64,000 nucleotides of DNA. Origin: Devosia marina (GTDB lineage: Bacteria; Pseudomonadota; Alphaproteobacteria; Rhizobiales; Devosiaceae). A program made the position numbers and the translations under genes. The notes beneath the pieces are model-generated. The model worked only from the letters and a program-made list of their open reading frames with translations, had not been told where the DNA came from and did no database searches. Numbering within the stretch: position 1 is the first letter of the stretch; every line of letters begins with the position of its first letter. The stretch is taken from NCBI RefSeq assembly GCF_009758415.1, contig NZ_WQRF01000003.1, positions 310,001 to 374,000 on the forward strand. The letters run 5' to 3'. Below, in pieces: positions 44,112 to 54,467 of this stretch.

Positions 44112-46174
44112 ACATTTCCGACCCGACTGAAACCTTCCGCCAGGAAGCGCGCGAACTGCTCGACGAGCTCGAAGCGGGTCTGCTCGATCTCGAGCAGGAC
44201 CCATCCAATAGCGATCTCGTCAATTCCACGTTTCGGGCCCTGCACACCATCAAGGGTTCGGGGGCTATGTTCGGCTTCACCGCCGTGGCCGAATTCGTGC
44301 ACGAGTTCGAAACCGCCTTTGACCAGGTGCGCAAGGGCCAGACCCAGGCCAACGCAGCCCTGATCGGGGTGGCGCTCGACGCCAAGGACCATATTCACCT
44401 GCTGATCGAAACGCCCGACGCCAAAATCTCGGGCGGCGATGAAATCCTGGCCAATCTGCGCGCTATTGTGAACGGCGAAACCGGAGCCCCAGGCGCCCCC
44501 AAGACCGAGCCAGCACCGGCGCCGGTCCACAAGAAATCCGCAGCACCGGCCCCCGAGGCCGAAACGGCGACCTGGCGGCTGGAATTCTACCTGCCTTCAG
44601 ACGCGTTGATCTATGGCACCAACCCGGTCTTGCTGCTCGAAGAACTGGCCGAAATCGGACCGGTCACAATCACCGCGCTGACCGACCGGATTCCCGACCT
44701 GGCCGTGCTCGACCCGGAGACGCCTCATATCGGCTGGCGCCTCGATATCGAGGCGGAAGACCCCACGGCAGCCATCGACGATGTCTTCCTGTTCCTGCGC
44801 GACAATATGGAATTGAGCCTGAACCGGCTGGATACCGCCGATAGGCTTGCCCTGGACGCAGAAACGACTGAAGACCCGGCCCCGGCCGCCAGGGTCGAAG
44901 TCCAACCGGCGCCTGTAGCCGCCCCCACCACACCCCAAGCTCCCGCGCCGCGCGCCAAACCGGCGAGCGGGGCCGACACCGCCGACCGGGCCGCAGCCTC
45001 CTCCCTGCGGGTCCCGGCCGAGCGGCTGGACGAATTGATGGATCGCGTTGGTGAACTGGTGATTGCCCAGGCCCGCCTGAGCCAGATTGCCGGACTGAGC
45101 TCGGACACGGCGCTCAAGACCATTGCCGAAGAACTCGAACGGCTGTCTTCGGGGCTGCGCGACACCACAATGGGCATTCGCATGGTGCCCATCGGCACCC
45201 TGTTCGGCCGCTTTCGCCGCCTGATCCATGACCTCTCGAGCGAATTGGGCAAGCCCATCGAGTTCATCACCACCGGCGAAGACACCGAGCTCGACAAGAC
45301 CATGATCGAGCGTCTGGCCGATCCGCTGGTGCATCTGATCCGAAATTCGATCGATCATGGCCTGGAAAGCGCCGAAAAACGCGCCGCAGCCGGCAAGCCG
45401 GCCAAGGGCGTGGTGCGGCTCTCTGCTGTCTATTCAGGTGCCGAAGTTGCCATTTCGGTGACCGATGACGGCGCCGGGCTCGATGCCGTCCGCATCCGCG
45501 CCAAGGCAGAAGAAAGCGGTTTGATCACCTCGGACACCAAGCTGACAGACCAGGAACTCTACCACCTGATCTTTGCGCCGGGCTTCTCGACTGCCAAGGA
45601 AGTGACGTCCCTCTCGGGCCGCGGCGTCGGCATGGACGTGGTCAAGCGCACCATTGACGGGTTGCGCGGCACCATCGATGTCACCTCCCGCCCCGGCGAA
45701 GGCTCGACCATGACCCTGCGGTTGCCCCTGACCTTGGCCATCATCGATGGCATGCTCGTGCGGGTCGGCAATGGCCGCTACACCATTCCGCTGGCTGCCG
45801 TCGAAGAATGCGTGGAATTGCCGGAGGGCATCGAAGCCCATGCCAAGGGCCGCAACTTCCTCGATATTCGCGGCGCGCTGGTCCCCTATCTGCGGTTGCG
45901 CGAAGTTTTCGGCACCAAGGGCGAGAGCGAACCGCACCAGAAGGTGGTGATCGTCTCGTCTGGAGAAGGTCGCGTAGGATTGGTGGTCGACCAGATCATC
46001 GGCAACAACCAGACCGTCATCAAGCAGCTCTCCAAGCTGCACTCGGGCATCAAATCCTTCTCGGGCGCCACCATTCTGGGTGACGGCTCAGTGGCCCTGA
46101 TCCTGGACACCGCCCATTTGGTGGCCGCCGGCCAGGGCTATGTAGATCGCAATCTCACTGGGAGGGCTGCATGA
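44108..46174 (+). CDS. cheA: chemotaxis histidine kinase CheA
   Basis: A 688-residue kinase with the P1 HPt domain (His46 in RALHTIKGSG), a P2-like domain (about 155-245), a proline/alanine linker, P3 dimerisation helices (about 298-355), the HATPase P4 (HLIRNSIDHGLESAEKR, DDGAGLD, GFSTAKEVTSLSGRGVGMDVVK) and a CheW-like P5 at the end. It phosphorylates CheY and CheB on receptor signals. Start and stop overlap cheY and cheW by ATGA. Confidence 0.97.
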   Translation: MNISDPTETFRQEARELLDELEAGLLDLEQDPSNSDLVNSTFRALHTIKGSGAMFGFTAVAEFVHEFETAFDQVRKGQTQANAALIGVALDAKDHIHLLIETPDAKISGGDEILANLRAIVNGETGAPGAPKTEPAPAPVHKKSAAPAPEAETATWRLEFYLPSDALIYGTNPVLLLEELAEIGPVTITALTDRIPDLAVLDPETPHIGWRLDIEAEDPTAAIDDVFLFLRDNMELSLNRLDTADRLALDAETTEDPAPAARVEVQPAPVAAPTTPQAPAPRAKPASGADTADRAAASSLRVPAERLDELMDRVGELVIAQARLSQIAGLSSDTALKTIAEELERLSSGLRDTTMGIRMVPIGTLFGRFRRLIHDLSSELGKPIEFITTGEDTELDKTMIERLADPLVHLIRNSIDHGLESAEKRAAAGKPAKGVVRLSAVYSGAEVAISVTDDGAGLDAVRIRAKAEESGLITSDTKLTDQELYHLIFAPGFSTAKEVTSLSGRGVGMDVVKRTIDGLRGTIDVTSRPGEGSTMTLRLPLTLAIIDGMLVRVGNGRYTIPLAAVEECVELPEGIEAHAKGRNFLDIRGALVPYLRLREVFGTKGESEPHQKVVIVSSGEGRVGLVVDQIIGNNQTVIKQLSKLHSGIKSFSGATILGDGSVALILDTAHLVAAGQGYVDRNLTGRAA

Positions 46175-46701
46175 GCCAGGCCATGAATCTGGTCGAACTG
46201 GCCGAGACAGCGCCAGTCGATGCAATGAACGCGCTCACTATCCGCCTCGATGACGAATTGTTTGCCGTCGAGGCCCACCATGTCCGCGAAATTCTCGAAC
46301 TGGTACCGATCACCGAAGTGCCCAACGCCCCTGAATTTGTGGGCGGGCTGATCAATGTACGCGGCCGGGTTGTGCCGCTGGCCGATCTACGCGTCATGTT
46401 CGGCATGAAAAGGGCCGAACCGGACGAGGACACCCGCATCGTCGTCATGGAAGTCGACATGGATGGCGAGCCCGCCATTGTCGGCATCCTGGCCGACAAG
46501 GTGCATGACGTCACCGATATCGAGGCCGCTTCCATAGAGGAGGCCCCCAAGGTCGGTATGCGCTGGCGCCCTGAATTCATCAAGGGCATCGGCAAACGCA
46601 ATGGCGGCTTCATCATCATTCCCAACATGGAACGGATTTTCGAAATCTCGGGGGCAAGAACCGCACCCGTCGCAGCATCAGAAGAAAGGTCTGCATCGTG
46701 A
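46171..46701 (+). CDS. cheW: chemotaxis adaptor CheW (first copy)
   Basis: A 176-residue SH3-like adaptor (about 20-165) linking receptors to CheA, with [24 protein letters not shown] and [20 protein letters not shown] as typical segments. It is the longer of two cheW genes in the operon (a 154-residue copy is at 48812). It overlaps cheA by 4 bp and its last codons overlap the GTG start of the chemoreceptor. Confidence 0.95.
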   Translation: MSQAMNLVELAETAPVDAMNALTIRLDDELFAVEAHHVREILELVPITEVPNAPEFVGGLINVRGRVVPLADLRVMFGMKRAEPDEDTRIVVMEVDMDGEPAIVGILADKVHDVTDIEAASIEEAPKVGMRWRPEFIKGIGKRNGGFIIIPNMERIFEISGARTAPVAASEERSAS

Positions 46702-48797
46702 GACTGACTATCAAGACAAAACTGGCGGCCGTCTTCGGCGTGGTCGTCGCCCTCTCGGGCGCCAGCATGTTCATGGCTCTGACCAACCTTGGCGAGTTGA
46801 ACGCCGAGATGGGAGACATCGTGCACGGACCGGTTGAGCGGTCAATGACCCTGAAGGGTATGCAGTACGACATGATGTCGATGGCCAGCGACGCGCAGAG
46901 GATGATTGCATCCAATGATCCGGAGGAACTTGCTTCGACGCGCGCGACGATGGATCGGCGGTTGGAAGGTATTGTCGCCACAGCGGAGACCTTACAGGGG
47001 TCATTCTCCATCCCTGAGTCGAATGCCGATATGCAGGCAGTCGTCGAAACTCTGGCCGAATACCGCCAAGCGATCACGCGCGTCCAGGAAGAGTCCTTGA
47101 AGATCACTGTAGCCACAGCCTTCGGCATCACGACCTCCAAGGGAAGTGCTTCCATTACCGCAGTTGAAGAGTCCCTCGGGGCGCTTCGCAGCAGTCTGGC
47201 GAACCGGATGAACCTCGGCGAGCCAGGTGCGACCCAAGCTTATCAAGTCGCAAGCGACCTCTTTCTGCAAGCCAGCGATGTCTTCCGTCAGCATCGCAAC
47301 ATTCTACTGGCCTCGTCAGCCCCTGCGAAGCAGGACGAGTGGTTCAATGACTTCAACGGTGTTGTTGGCGAACTTGAGCCTGGTCTGGAGCGTCTAGCTC
47401 GCGTCCTGGGCCCCTCCGATCAGGCGGCAGTGAGTGAAGTACGTGCCGACTTCGCCGCCATGGTAGACGCTATGAACGAAGGCAACGCAGTCGCGATGCA
47501 GCGTTCCGACTATGCCTCCGCACATATCAACGCAACCGAGGCAGCGCCACGTCGCCAACAGATCAGTGCGCTAATCGACAACATGATCGCTCGCAATGAC
47601 GCGTTGCTCGAAAGCCGTGTAGCCGAGGCGAACGCCATGTTTGAACAGAGCCGCTTCTTCCTGATCGGCCTTCTGGTCGGCTCGGCCCTGATCGCTCTGG
47701 TCGCCGCCACCTGGATCGTTGTCTCGATCTCCCGGGCTCTCTCCAGCGCGGTGCGTCTGGCCGACGAAGTGGCGGGTGGCAACCTCTCGGCCACTGCCCA
47801 GGTGAAATCCGACGACGAAGTGGGTGATCTGATCAAGGCGCTCAACGCCATGACCCAGAAGCTGCGCGAAGTGGTCGGCGAAGTCACTGCCGCCACCCGC
47901 AATGTCGCCGCCGGCTCCCAGGAAATGTCGGCCACCGCCGAACAGCTCAGCCAGGGGGCCACCGAACAGGCCTCGTCCACCGAAGAGGCTTCCGCCTCAA
48001 TGGAAGAAATGGCAGCCACCATCAAGCAGTCGGCCGACAATGCCACCCAGACCGAGAAGATCGCCCGCCAGTCCGCTGCCGACGCGATTGCCTCGGGCGA
48101 GGCGGTGAACAACGCGGTCTCGGCCATGCAGACCATTGCCGAAAAGATCATGGTGGTGCAGGAAATCGCCCGCCAGACCGACCTGCTGGCGCTCAACGCG
48201 GCAGTGGAAGCGGCCCGCGCCGGTGAACATGGCCGTGGCTTTGCGGTCGTCGCCTCCGAGGTACGCAAGCTTGCCGAGCGCAGCCAGGCAGCGGCGGGCG
48301 AAATCTCGACCCTGTCGGGCACTACGGTCAAGGCTGCCCAGTCGGCCGGCGACATGCTCTCCAAGCTGGTCCCGGACATTCAGCGCACCGCAGAGCTGGT
48401 GGAAGAAATCTCGGCTGGCTCCAGAGAGCAGAATGCTGGCGCTGCCCAGATCAACACCGCCATCCAGCAGCTCGACAAGGTGACCCAGCAGAACACCTCG
48501 GCCGCAGAGGAAATGTCTGCCACCTCCGAAGAACTCGCGAGCCAGGCCGAACAGCTCCAATCCGCCATCAGCTACTTCCGCATCGATGCCTCGTCGATCA
48601 CGGCCGTGGCCAATGACGGCGCTGGCGAGAAGATCGACCTTAAATCCGCCATCCTGGCCAAGGCTCCGCATATGGCCCCGCGCAAGCTGGCCAAATCCAA
48701 GGCCCCTGCCAAGAGCAACGGCGGCGGCTTTGACCTCGATATGGGCGACGCCGGTGACGATCTCGACGGTGACTTCACCCGTCGCGGCGCGGCCTGA
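46698..48797 (+). CDS. methyl-accepting chemotaxis protein
   Basis: A 699-residue receptor: membrane helices at about 9-31 and 316-338 flank a four-helix-bundle periplasmic domain (about 32-315); HAMP is at about 340-395, and a cytoplasmic signalling hairpin follows with the tip [50 protein letters not shown]. It lacks a C-terminal NWETF-type tether. The GTG start overlaps the cheW stop (GTGA), so receptor and adaptor are made together. The ligand is unknown. Confidence 0.93.
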   Translation: MRLTIKTKLAAVFGVVVALSGASMFMALTNLGELNAEMGDIVHGPVERSMTLKGMQYDMMSMASDAQRMIASNDPEELASTRATMDRRLEGIVATAETLQGSFSIPESNADMQAVVETLAEYRQAITRVQEESLKITVATAFGITTSKGSASITAVEESLGALRSSLANRMNLGEPGATQAYQVASDLFLQASDVFRQHRNILLASSAPAKQDEWFNDFNGVVGELEPGLERLARVLGPSDQAAVSEVRADFAAMVDAMNEGNAVAMQRSDYASAHINATEAAPRRQQISALIDNMIARNDALLESRVAEANAMFEQSRFFLIGLLVGSALIALVAATWIVVSISRALSSAVRLADEVAGGNLSATAQVKSDDEVGDLIKALNAMTQKLREVVGEVTAATRNVAAGSQEMSATAEQLSQGATEQASSTEEASASMEEMAATIKQSADNATQTEKIARQSAADAIASGEAVNNAVSAMQTIAEKIMVVQEIARQTDLLALNAAVEAARAGEHGRGFAVVASEVRKLAERSQAAAGEISTLSGTTVKAAQSAGDMLSKLVPDIQRTAELVEEISAGSREQNAGAAQINTAIQQLDKVTQQNTSAAEEMSATSEELASQAEQLQSAISYFRIDASSITAVANDGAGEKIDLKSAILAKAPHMAPRKLAKSKAPAKSNGGGFDLDMGDAGDDLDGDFTRRGAA

Positions 48798-48811
48798 GCG
48801 GATCGATAGCC

Positions 48812-49276
48812 ATGGCTGAACAAGCCCAATATGTGACCTTGGGCGTCGCGGAGGAAATCTTCGCGGCGCCGGTCGCCAAGGTCCTCGAAATCCTCGACAT
48901 GCGGCCCATTGCCCGCCTGCCGCGGGCACCGGGCAACCTGCTCGGCATGATCGATGTGCGCGGCCAGGGGGTGCCGGTGCTGGACTTGCGCCTGACCCTG
49001 GGCATGGAGCCGGCACCCGATACGGAGAACACCCGCATTGTAGTTCTCGCCATCAACGGCGCGGACGGCAAATTGACCCTGGGTCTGAGGGCCGATCGGG
49101 TCTTCGAAGTGACCGTGCTCGATCAGGCAACGCTCGACCCGCCGCCGCCAGTTTCGGCCGGATGGGGCGAACAGGTCATCCAGGGGATCGGCCGGCGCAA
49201 CGGCGAATTCGTCACCGTGCTCGATCTCGACCGTATGCTGGGCAGTATCCCTCTACCCGCTAGCCGCGCGGCCTGA
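48812..49276 (+). CDS. cheW: chemotaxis adaptor CheW (second copy)
   Basis: A 154-residue CheW-like adaptor, 14 bp after the receptor. FAAPVAKVLEILDMRPIARLPRAPGNLLGMIDVRGQGVPVLDLRLTLG is the family core. It differs markedly from the first CheW in this operon, so the two may serve distinct complexes, for example one for the transmembrane receptor and one for the soluble receptor-like protein downstream. It is followed by a GC-rich hairpin before cheR. Confidence 0.93.
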   Translation: MAEQAQYVTLGVAEEIFAAPVAKVLEILDMRPIARLPRAPGNLLGMIDVRGQGVPVLDLRLTLGMEPAPDTENTRIVVLAINGADGKLTLGLRADRVFEVTVLDQATLDPPPPVSAGWGEQVIQGIGRRNGEFVTVLDLDRMLGSIPLPASRAA

Positions 49277-49279
49277 ACT

Positions 49280-49303
49280 TCACAAGGCCGGCTTTCCTGC
49301 CGG
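49280..49303 (+). terminator. hairpin between cheW and cheR
   Basis: AAGGCCGGC and GCCGGCCTT pair perfectly around TTTCCT. Only a short T-run follows, so it may attenuate rather than end the operon, adjusting cheR/cheB levels. Confidence 0.55.
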
Positions 49304-49332
49304 CCTTGCCCCGCCTTTTCGGAGTATCGCAA

Positions 49333-50196
49333 TTGGCTGCCCTTGCACACCGCTTGGAAGACGACGACCACCTGTCCGACGCCGATTTCAGCAAGATTTC
49401 CAACCTTATCGGCCAACAGGTGGGCATCAAGCTGCCCCCTGGCAAGCGCCTGATGGTCGAGGGGCGCCTGCGCCGCCGTCTGCGCGCGCTCAATCTGGCC
49501 AGCTTCTCCGACTATGGCGACTATCTTTTCCGGCGCGACGGGCTGGAGACCGAAATCACCTATCTGATCAATGCGGTTACCACCAACAAGACCGACTTCT
49601 TCCGCGAGCCCGAACATTTCGAATTGATGCAGAAGAAGCTGGTTGCCGAGCTGATTGCACAGCGCCGCGACCGCATGCCTCTGCTCAAGGTGTGGAGCGC
49701 TGCCAGCTCGACCGGAGCTGAGGCCTACACCGCCGCCATGGTGTTGGCCGACATGGTTTCCCAGCGCCGCGACTTCCGCTTCGCCGTCCTGGGCACCGAC
49801 ATTTCCACCGATGTGCTCGAAACCGGTCGCCGGGCGATCTATCCCGCTGAACAGGTCGTTCCGGTGCCCCCCGGCATGCAGTCGCGCTACCTTATGCAGG
49901 CGCGCCGTCCCGGCGCCCGCCCCGAAGTGCGTATCGTTCCCGAGTTGCGGCGGCTGGTACGTTTCGACCAGCTCAACCTGATGAGTGAGAGCTACCCCTA
50001 TGATCGGGACGTCGACATCATCCTGCTGCGAAATGTGCTGATCTATTTCGAAAAGGCCGACCAGGCGAAGGTCATTTCGCGGCTGATCGGGCATTTGCGC
50101 CCCGGCGGTTATCTTCTTCTTGGTCATTCGGAGTCCATGATCGGCACCTCGATCACCATGCGGCAGGTTGCGCCTGCCGTATTCCAGAAGACCTGA
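49333..50196 (+). CDS. cheR: chemoreceptor methyltransferase CheR
   Basis: A 287-residue SAM-dependent enzyme that methylates receptor glutamates. The TTG start at 49333 is preferred because CGGAG lies eight bases upstream; an earlier in-frame TTG overlaps the hairpin. The N-terminal helical domain (about 15-85, [22 protein letters not shown]) and catalytic domain with [24 protein letters not shown] and [12 protein letters not shown] are intact. It precedes cheB by 14 bp. Confidence 0.95.
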   Translation: MAALAHRLEDDDHLSDADFSKISNLIGQQVGIKLPPGKRLMVEGRLRRRLRALNLASFSDYGDYLFRRDGLETEITYLINAVTTNKTDFFREPEHFELMQKKLVAELIAQRRDRMPLLKVWSAASSTGAEAYTAAMVLADMVSQRRDFRFAVLGTDISTDVLETGRRAIYPAEQVVPVPPGMQSRYLMQARRPGARPEVRIVPELRRLVRFDQLNLMSESYPYDRDVDIILLRNVLIYFEKADQAKVISRLIGHLRPGGYLLLGHSESMIGTSITMRQVAPAVFQKT

Positions 50197-50210
50197 GGCG
50201 AGACGAAGCG

Positions 50211-51347
50211 ATGAGTGAGAAAATCCGCGTTCTGATCGTTGATGACAGCGCCTCGGTGCGCACCACGCTTTCCGACATCATCTCGGCCGACCCCGACCTT
50301 GAGGTCATGGCGACGGCCGCCGACCCCTATGTGGCTGTCGAACGCATCCGCCAGGAAGTGCCTGATGTGATGTTTCTCGATATCGAGTTGCCGCGCATGG
50401 ACGGGATCACCTTCCTGCGCAAGATCATGTCGCAGCGCCCCATACCCGTGGTGATCTGCTCGAGCTTGGCCCAGGACGGCTCAGACGCCTTCATGCAGGC
50501 GCTTGAGGCTGGCGCGATCGACGTGGTGGCAAAGCCCCGCGTGGACACCGCCCAGTTCCTGCAAGAGTCGCGCATGCGCATCTGCGACGCCGCCAAGGCT
50601 GCTGCCCATGCCAAGATGCGGGGCCTTGCCAAGGCTTCACCCGTGCTGCGCGCGCCGGCTCCTGACGTCAAGGTCGAGGCCAAACTGACCGCCGACGCCA
50701 TTATACCCCCGATTTCCGATGCGCGCCGGGAAAGCCTGATGGCTCGGCTCCCCGACACTGAACCAATTGTGGCCATCGGCGCATCCACCGGAGGCACGGA
50801 GGCATTGCGCGAAGTGCTTGAGGCGCTACCCGCAGGCGCCCCGCCCATATTGATCGTCCAGCACATGCCGGAAAAATTCACCACCGCCTTTGCCCGGCGA
50901 CTCGACATGAGCTGTGCGGTCCGGGTCAAGGAAGCCGAAGATGGTGATCTGGTCCAGCCCGGCCAGGTGCTCATCGCACCGGGGAATTTGCACATGCTGC
51001 TGGTTCGCAACGGCTCGCGATATACCGTCTCGATCAAGGATGGGCCGCATATTTCGCGCCACCGGCCGTCCGTCGATGTGTTGTTCCGCTCGACCGCACA
51101 AGCGGCCGGACGCAACGCCCTGGGCATCATCCTGACCGGCATGGGCGATGACGGGGCGCGCGGCCTGCTCGAAATGCGCCAGATGGGCAGCCCCACCATT
51201 GCCCAGGACGAAGCCAGTTGCGTGGTCTTCGGCATGCCCAAGGAAGCCATTGCCCGCGGCGGTGCCGGCCGCACTCTCCCCTTGTCCAAAATGGCTGGCG
51301 AAATCATCGCGCATGCGCGCGCCGCCACTTCCGGAGCAAAGACGTGA
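50211..51347 (+). CDS. cheB: chemoreceptor methylesterase CheB
   Basis: A 378-residue response regulator/esterase. The receiver has acceptor Asp57 in [12 protein letters not shown]; the catalytic domain (about 185-370) has [10 protein letters not shown] (serine), VQHMPEKFT (histidine) and GMGDDGARG (aspartate). It demethylates and deamidates receptors when phosphorylated by CheA. The stop overlaps the GTG start of the next gene by 4 bp. Confidence 0.96.
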   Translation: MSEKIRVLIVDDSASVRTTLSDIISADPDLEVMATAADPYVAVERIRQEVPDVMFLDIELPRMDGITFLRKIMSQRPIPVVICSSLAQDGSDAFMQALEAGAIDVVAKPRVDTAQFLQESRMRICDAAKAAAHAKMRGLAKASPVLRAPAPDVKVEAKLTADAIIPPISDARRESLMARLPDTEPIVAIGASTGGTEALREVLEALPAGAPPILIVQHMPEKFTTAFARRLDMSCAVRVKEAEDGDLVQPGQVLIAPGNLHMLLVRNGSRYTVSIKDGPHISRHRPSVDVLFRSTAQAAGRNALGIILTGMGDDGARGLLEMRQMGSPTIAQDEASCVVFGMPKEAIARGGAGRTLPLSKMAGEIIAHARAATSGAKT

Positions 51348-53086
51348 CCTCTTCTGCTGCCCCCCGCGCCATGCGCCGCCTTGCCGACGATCTGGCCCGC
51401 CCGCGCCAGGATATTGAAGCGGCTTTCGTTGCCGTTGGCGGCCGGCTCACCAATGGCGCGGCCCTGCTTAACAAGCTTTCCAAACTGTTCGAGGCCCTGC
51501 CCCAGACCCTGGGCGGAGAGCAGGTCGAGGAGGCCAGCGGTCATTTGCGCGCCGTGGCTACCCGCGCCGAGCAACTCGCAACCACCTTTGCGCAGGAAAA
51601 GTCGGATCTCGCGCGCCTGGCGGAGGTGGTTGCCGCCGCCAATTCGCCGATCTCCGACCTCAAGCGCGCCGTCAAGATGATGGGCATCGTCTCGGTCAAT
51701 GCGCGCGTCACCGCCGCCGGCATCGTCGGAGACAGCGATGATTTCGAAGTGTTCACCACCGACATCGCCACGCTTTCTGATTCCGCCAGCCGCACCATTC
51801 AGGACTTTGCCCAGGTCTATCGCCAGCTCACCGCCGAAGTGGATCGCGCCACCAGCCAGCGCGCCCGGTTCGAGACGGCCCATGCCGATACCCTCGCCCA
51901 TCTGAGCAGCAGCCTGGGCTCGACCCTGGCCGCGCTTGACCAGCAGCGGGCTGTGGCACTCGAGAGCAGTGCCGAAACCGGCCGCGTCTCGCGCCAGATC
52001 GTGGGCCGTATCGGCAGCGCCGTGATGTCGCTGCAGGTGGGCGACGCCACGCGGCAGCGGATCGAGCATGCCGAACTGGCCCTGACCAGTATGGCTGACC
52101 TCATTGAAGGACATGCAGCCTTCGATCAGACGCTGCCCGGTGAACAGCATGATACGGCCCTGGCGGCCCTGGCCGCGCTGCAGCACCAGCAAATTGCCGA
52201 TACCGCCGAGAGTTTTGCCCAGGAGGTCGAGCAGGCCGAGGCCGACCTCTCGGCCCTGGCTGCCGATGCCGGCACTATCATGGCCCGCAGCCGCGATTTT
52301 CATGGTGACGAGCGCGGCACCAGCTCCGCCGTCGCCAGCCTCAGCGCTCAGTTGCGCAAGGCCGTGACCATTCTGGCCGACTTCGAGGCCGAACGCGCCA
52401 AGCTGGAAATCGTCGCCCACGCCGTGCAGGAAACGGTCAAGACATTGCTTGAGCATGTCGCGGCGGTGCAGGAGATCGAGGCCAATATGCGCCTGGTCAG
52501 CCTCAATGCCGCGGTGCGCTGCGCCCAGCTCGGGCCACGCGGCGCCTCACTGACTGTCATCGCCACCCAATTGCGCGAATTGACTAGCGAAACGGTTATC
52601 GCCGCCGAAGCGGCCATGGCGCGGCTCGGGGAATCCTCGACGCTGGCCGGCTCCTTCGGTGCCGCCTCGGACCAGGGCAGCGGCCAGATTGGAGAACTCG
52701 AAGACCAGGCCAATCTGGCGCTCGACATTCTCTCCACGCTCGATCGCGGCCTCGCTGAAGCTCTGAAACGCCTCAACAGCGATGGCCCCAAGGTGATCAA
52801 GCTGCTCGAAGCCGCCGCGGACGGTCTGTCGGGTCAATCGGCGATGGCCGAAACCCTCGACGATATCGCCATCGCCACCGCCGCGCTCAGCACCCAAACA
52901 CCGCCTGCACAGCTCACCTCCGAACTGTCGGCCATCCTTGCGAGCCTGCGCAAGAGCTATACCATGGAGGCCGAGCGCCAGATTCATGACCGGTTGTTTG
53001 CGGCCGCCGGAGGCGCGGCCATTGCCGGGTCAGCGTCCCTGGACGACATCGACACGGACGAAGATCTGGCAGAGTTCATGCTCTGA
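51344..53086 (+). CDS. soluble receptor-like protein with two degenerate MCP-type tips
   Basis: A 580-residue, almost fully helical protein without membrane segments, starting at the GTG that overlaps cheB. Two regions resemble the chemoreceptor signalling tip: [23 protein letters not shown] near residue 105 and [22 protein letters not shown] near 385. Each lacks most of the canonical [21 protein letters not shown] sequence. It is co-transcribed with CheR and CheB, so a cytoplasmic signalling or sink role in chemotaxis is likely. I do not know a named family; DUF-like annotation as methyl-accepting protein is possible. Confidence 0.7.
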   Translation: MTSSAAPRAMRRLADDLARPRQDIEAAFVAVGGRLTNGAALLNKLSKLFEALPQTLGGEQVEEASGHLRAVATRAEQLATTFAQEKSDLARLAEVVAAANSPISDLKRAVKMMGIVSVNARVTAAGIVGDSDDFEVFTTDIATLSDSASRTIQDFAQVYRQLTAEVDRATSQRARFETAHADTLAHLSSSLGSTLAALDQQRAVALESSAETGRVSRQIVGRIGSAVMSLQVGDATRQRIEHAELALTSMADLIEGHAAFDQTLPGEQHDTALAALAALQHQQIADTAESFAQEVEQAEADLSALAADAGTIMARSRDFHGDERGTSSAVASLSAQLRKAVTILADFEAERAKLEIVAHAVQETVKTLLEHVAAVQEIEANMRLVSLNAAVRCAQLGPRGASLTVIATQLRELTSETVIAAEAAMARLGESSTLAGSFGAASDQGSGQIGELEDQANLALDILSTLDRGLAEALKRLNSDGPKVIKLLEAAADGLSGQSAMAETLDDIAIATAALSTQTPPAQLTSELSAILASLRKSYTMEAERQIHDRLFAAAGGAAIAGSASLDDIDTDEDLAEFML

Positions 53087-53156
53087 TCGGTTGTTCAGCA
53101 AAGGCCCGTCGCCCCGCCCCCTGGGACGGCCAACGATCGGCCGCCCCGCCTTTTGC

Positions 53157-54467
53157 TCACGGTGCGCGGTGCCTGAGAAATACAGGGATTCTCAATGACA
53201 GGACCTTCAGCCCTTCCCGCTGCCACAGCAGAACGGCCAGGGCCACGGTCCGACATGCCATTGCGATGGCGCTGGCGATGGCAGCGCCGAGGGCGCCCTG
53301 CTCGGGCACCAGAGCCAACGCCCCCACCACGGTGACCGCAACCACGCCCAGCGCGACCAGCAGGCCCTCGCGCTGCCGTCCGAGCACCACCAGCGCTTCG
53401 GCGGACTGACCCGACATGGCCCTTGCGACCATGCCCAGACCCAGCACGACCATGACGGACTGGCCTGCCAGATAGCCGCTGCCGAACGCGGCGAGCAGCC
53501 ACGGCGCCGCAAGCAGGGTCACGCCAACGGCAGCCAGCGTGGCCCAGAAGGTCAGGCGGGTCGCCTCCAATATACTTGATTGCAGCTCGGTGCGGTTGGA
53601 CGATGCCAGATCCATGGCAAACCGGTGGCCCGAAACCAGCGTCATGGCGTAGGCAACAAAGCCGGCCAAAGCTAGCGTTCGCGCCGCTGCAAAATAGAGA
53701 CCGACCACTTCCGGCTCAGACAGTAGGCTCAACACCAAGATGTCGGAATAGCTGGTGAGGTCCTCGAGCCCCGACAGCACGAGGAGCGGCAGCGAAGCTC
53801 GCAACCAAAGGCGGCGTTGCTTGTTCGAGGCGCCCCGCGCCCCTCCGGCCAGCCTGTTGATCCGCCTTGTCACAAGTCCAAGCAGCAACAGGGCGATGGT
53901 GCCCATGCACCCGATCAGCACGCCGCCGACAATCGGCAGCGTCAGGGTCACGCCCGCCGCTGACAGCCCAAGGCAGCTTCCTCCGATCAGGATCGGCCGC
54001 AGGATGTATACCGGCACGGCAGCAAGGCGGAACCAGCCCATGCTGCGCGCGATGCCTTCCAGATAATACTCAAGGCCCAGAACAGGCAGGCCGATGGCGA
54101 CAAGGACAATGGTCAGCAATGGCCCGTCAAGGCCCGCCCCCAGCCAGATGCCAAAGGCGGTGGCAGCAATCGCCGCCCCGACAATGAGCACGACGGCCAG
54201 GCCGAACTGCCAATATCCGAACAGCGCCTGCAAGCGTTGCCGCTGGGTATATCGCGGCAGAAACCGGACCGAAGATTCCGCGAAGCCCATCGCCGCGAAG
54301 CTGCCCAGCGAAAGCATCCAGGTCCAGACCGTGACGTAGCCACCATATTCTTCTCCCGGCAGCAGTCGCGCCAGTAGCACCTGCAGCCCGAACACTAGGC
54401 CGGCTCCCAGAACGCGGATCAGCAGCGCAATGGCCGCATCGATTGCACTGGTGCGCCCTCTAGACAT
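53157..54467 (-). CDS. polysaccharide flippase-like membrane protein
   Basis: A 436-residue MOP-superfamily transporter with about twelve helices, starting MSRGRTSAIDAAIALLIRVLGAGLVFGLQVLLARLLPG. The pattern (a conserved first helix, RFLPRY segment, and late VALEYYLEGI) fits Wzx-type lipid-linked oligosaccharide flippases or O-antigen exporters. It overlaps by 8 bp the upstream GNAT gene, so the two form a mini-operon. No glycosyltransferase is adjacent, so the exported glycan is unknown. Confidence 0.8.
   Translation of the reverse strand: MSRGRTSAIDAAIALLIRVLGAGLVFGLQVLLARLLPGEEYGGYVTVWTWMLSLGSFAAMGFAESSVRFLPRYTQRQRLQALFGYWQFGLAVVLIVGAAIAATAFGIWLGAGLDGPLLTIVLVAIGLPVLGLEYYLEGIARSMGWFRLAAVPVYILRPILIGGSCLGLSAAGVTLTLPIVGGVLIGCMGTIALLLLGLVTRRINRLAGGARGASNKQRRLWLRASLPLLVLSGLEDLTSYSDILVLSLLSEPEVVGLYFAAARTLALAGFVAYAMTLVSGHRFAMDLASSNRTELQSSILEATRLTFWATLAAVGVTLLAAPWLLAAFGSGYLAGQSVMVVLGLGMVARAMSGQSAEALVVLGRQREGLLVALGVVAVTVVGALALVPEQGALGAAIASAIAMACRTVALAVLLWQREGLKVLSLRIPVFLRHRAP

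Noticed and set aside
43229..44530. 433-codon open frame on the minus strand
   Set aside because: Antisense to STAS, cheY and cheA, whose motifs are intact.
50327..52456. 709-codon open frame on the minus strand
   Set aside because: Antisense to cheB and the receptor-like gene, both with strong family or operon support.
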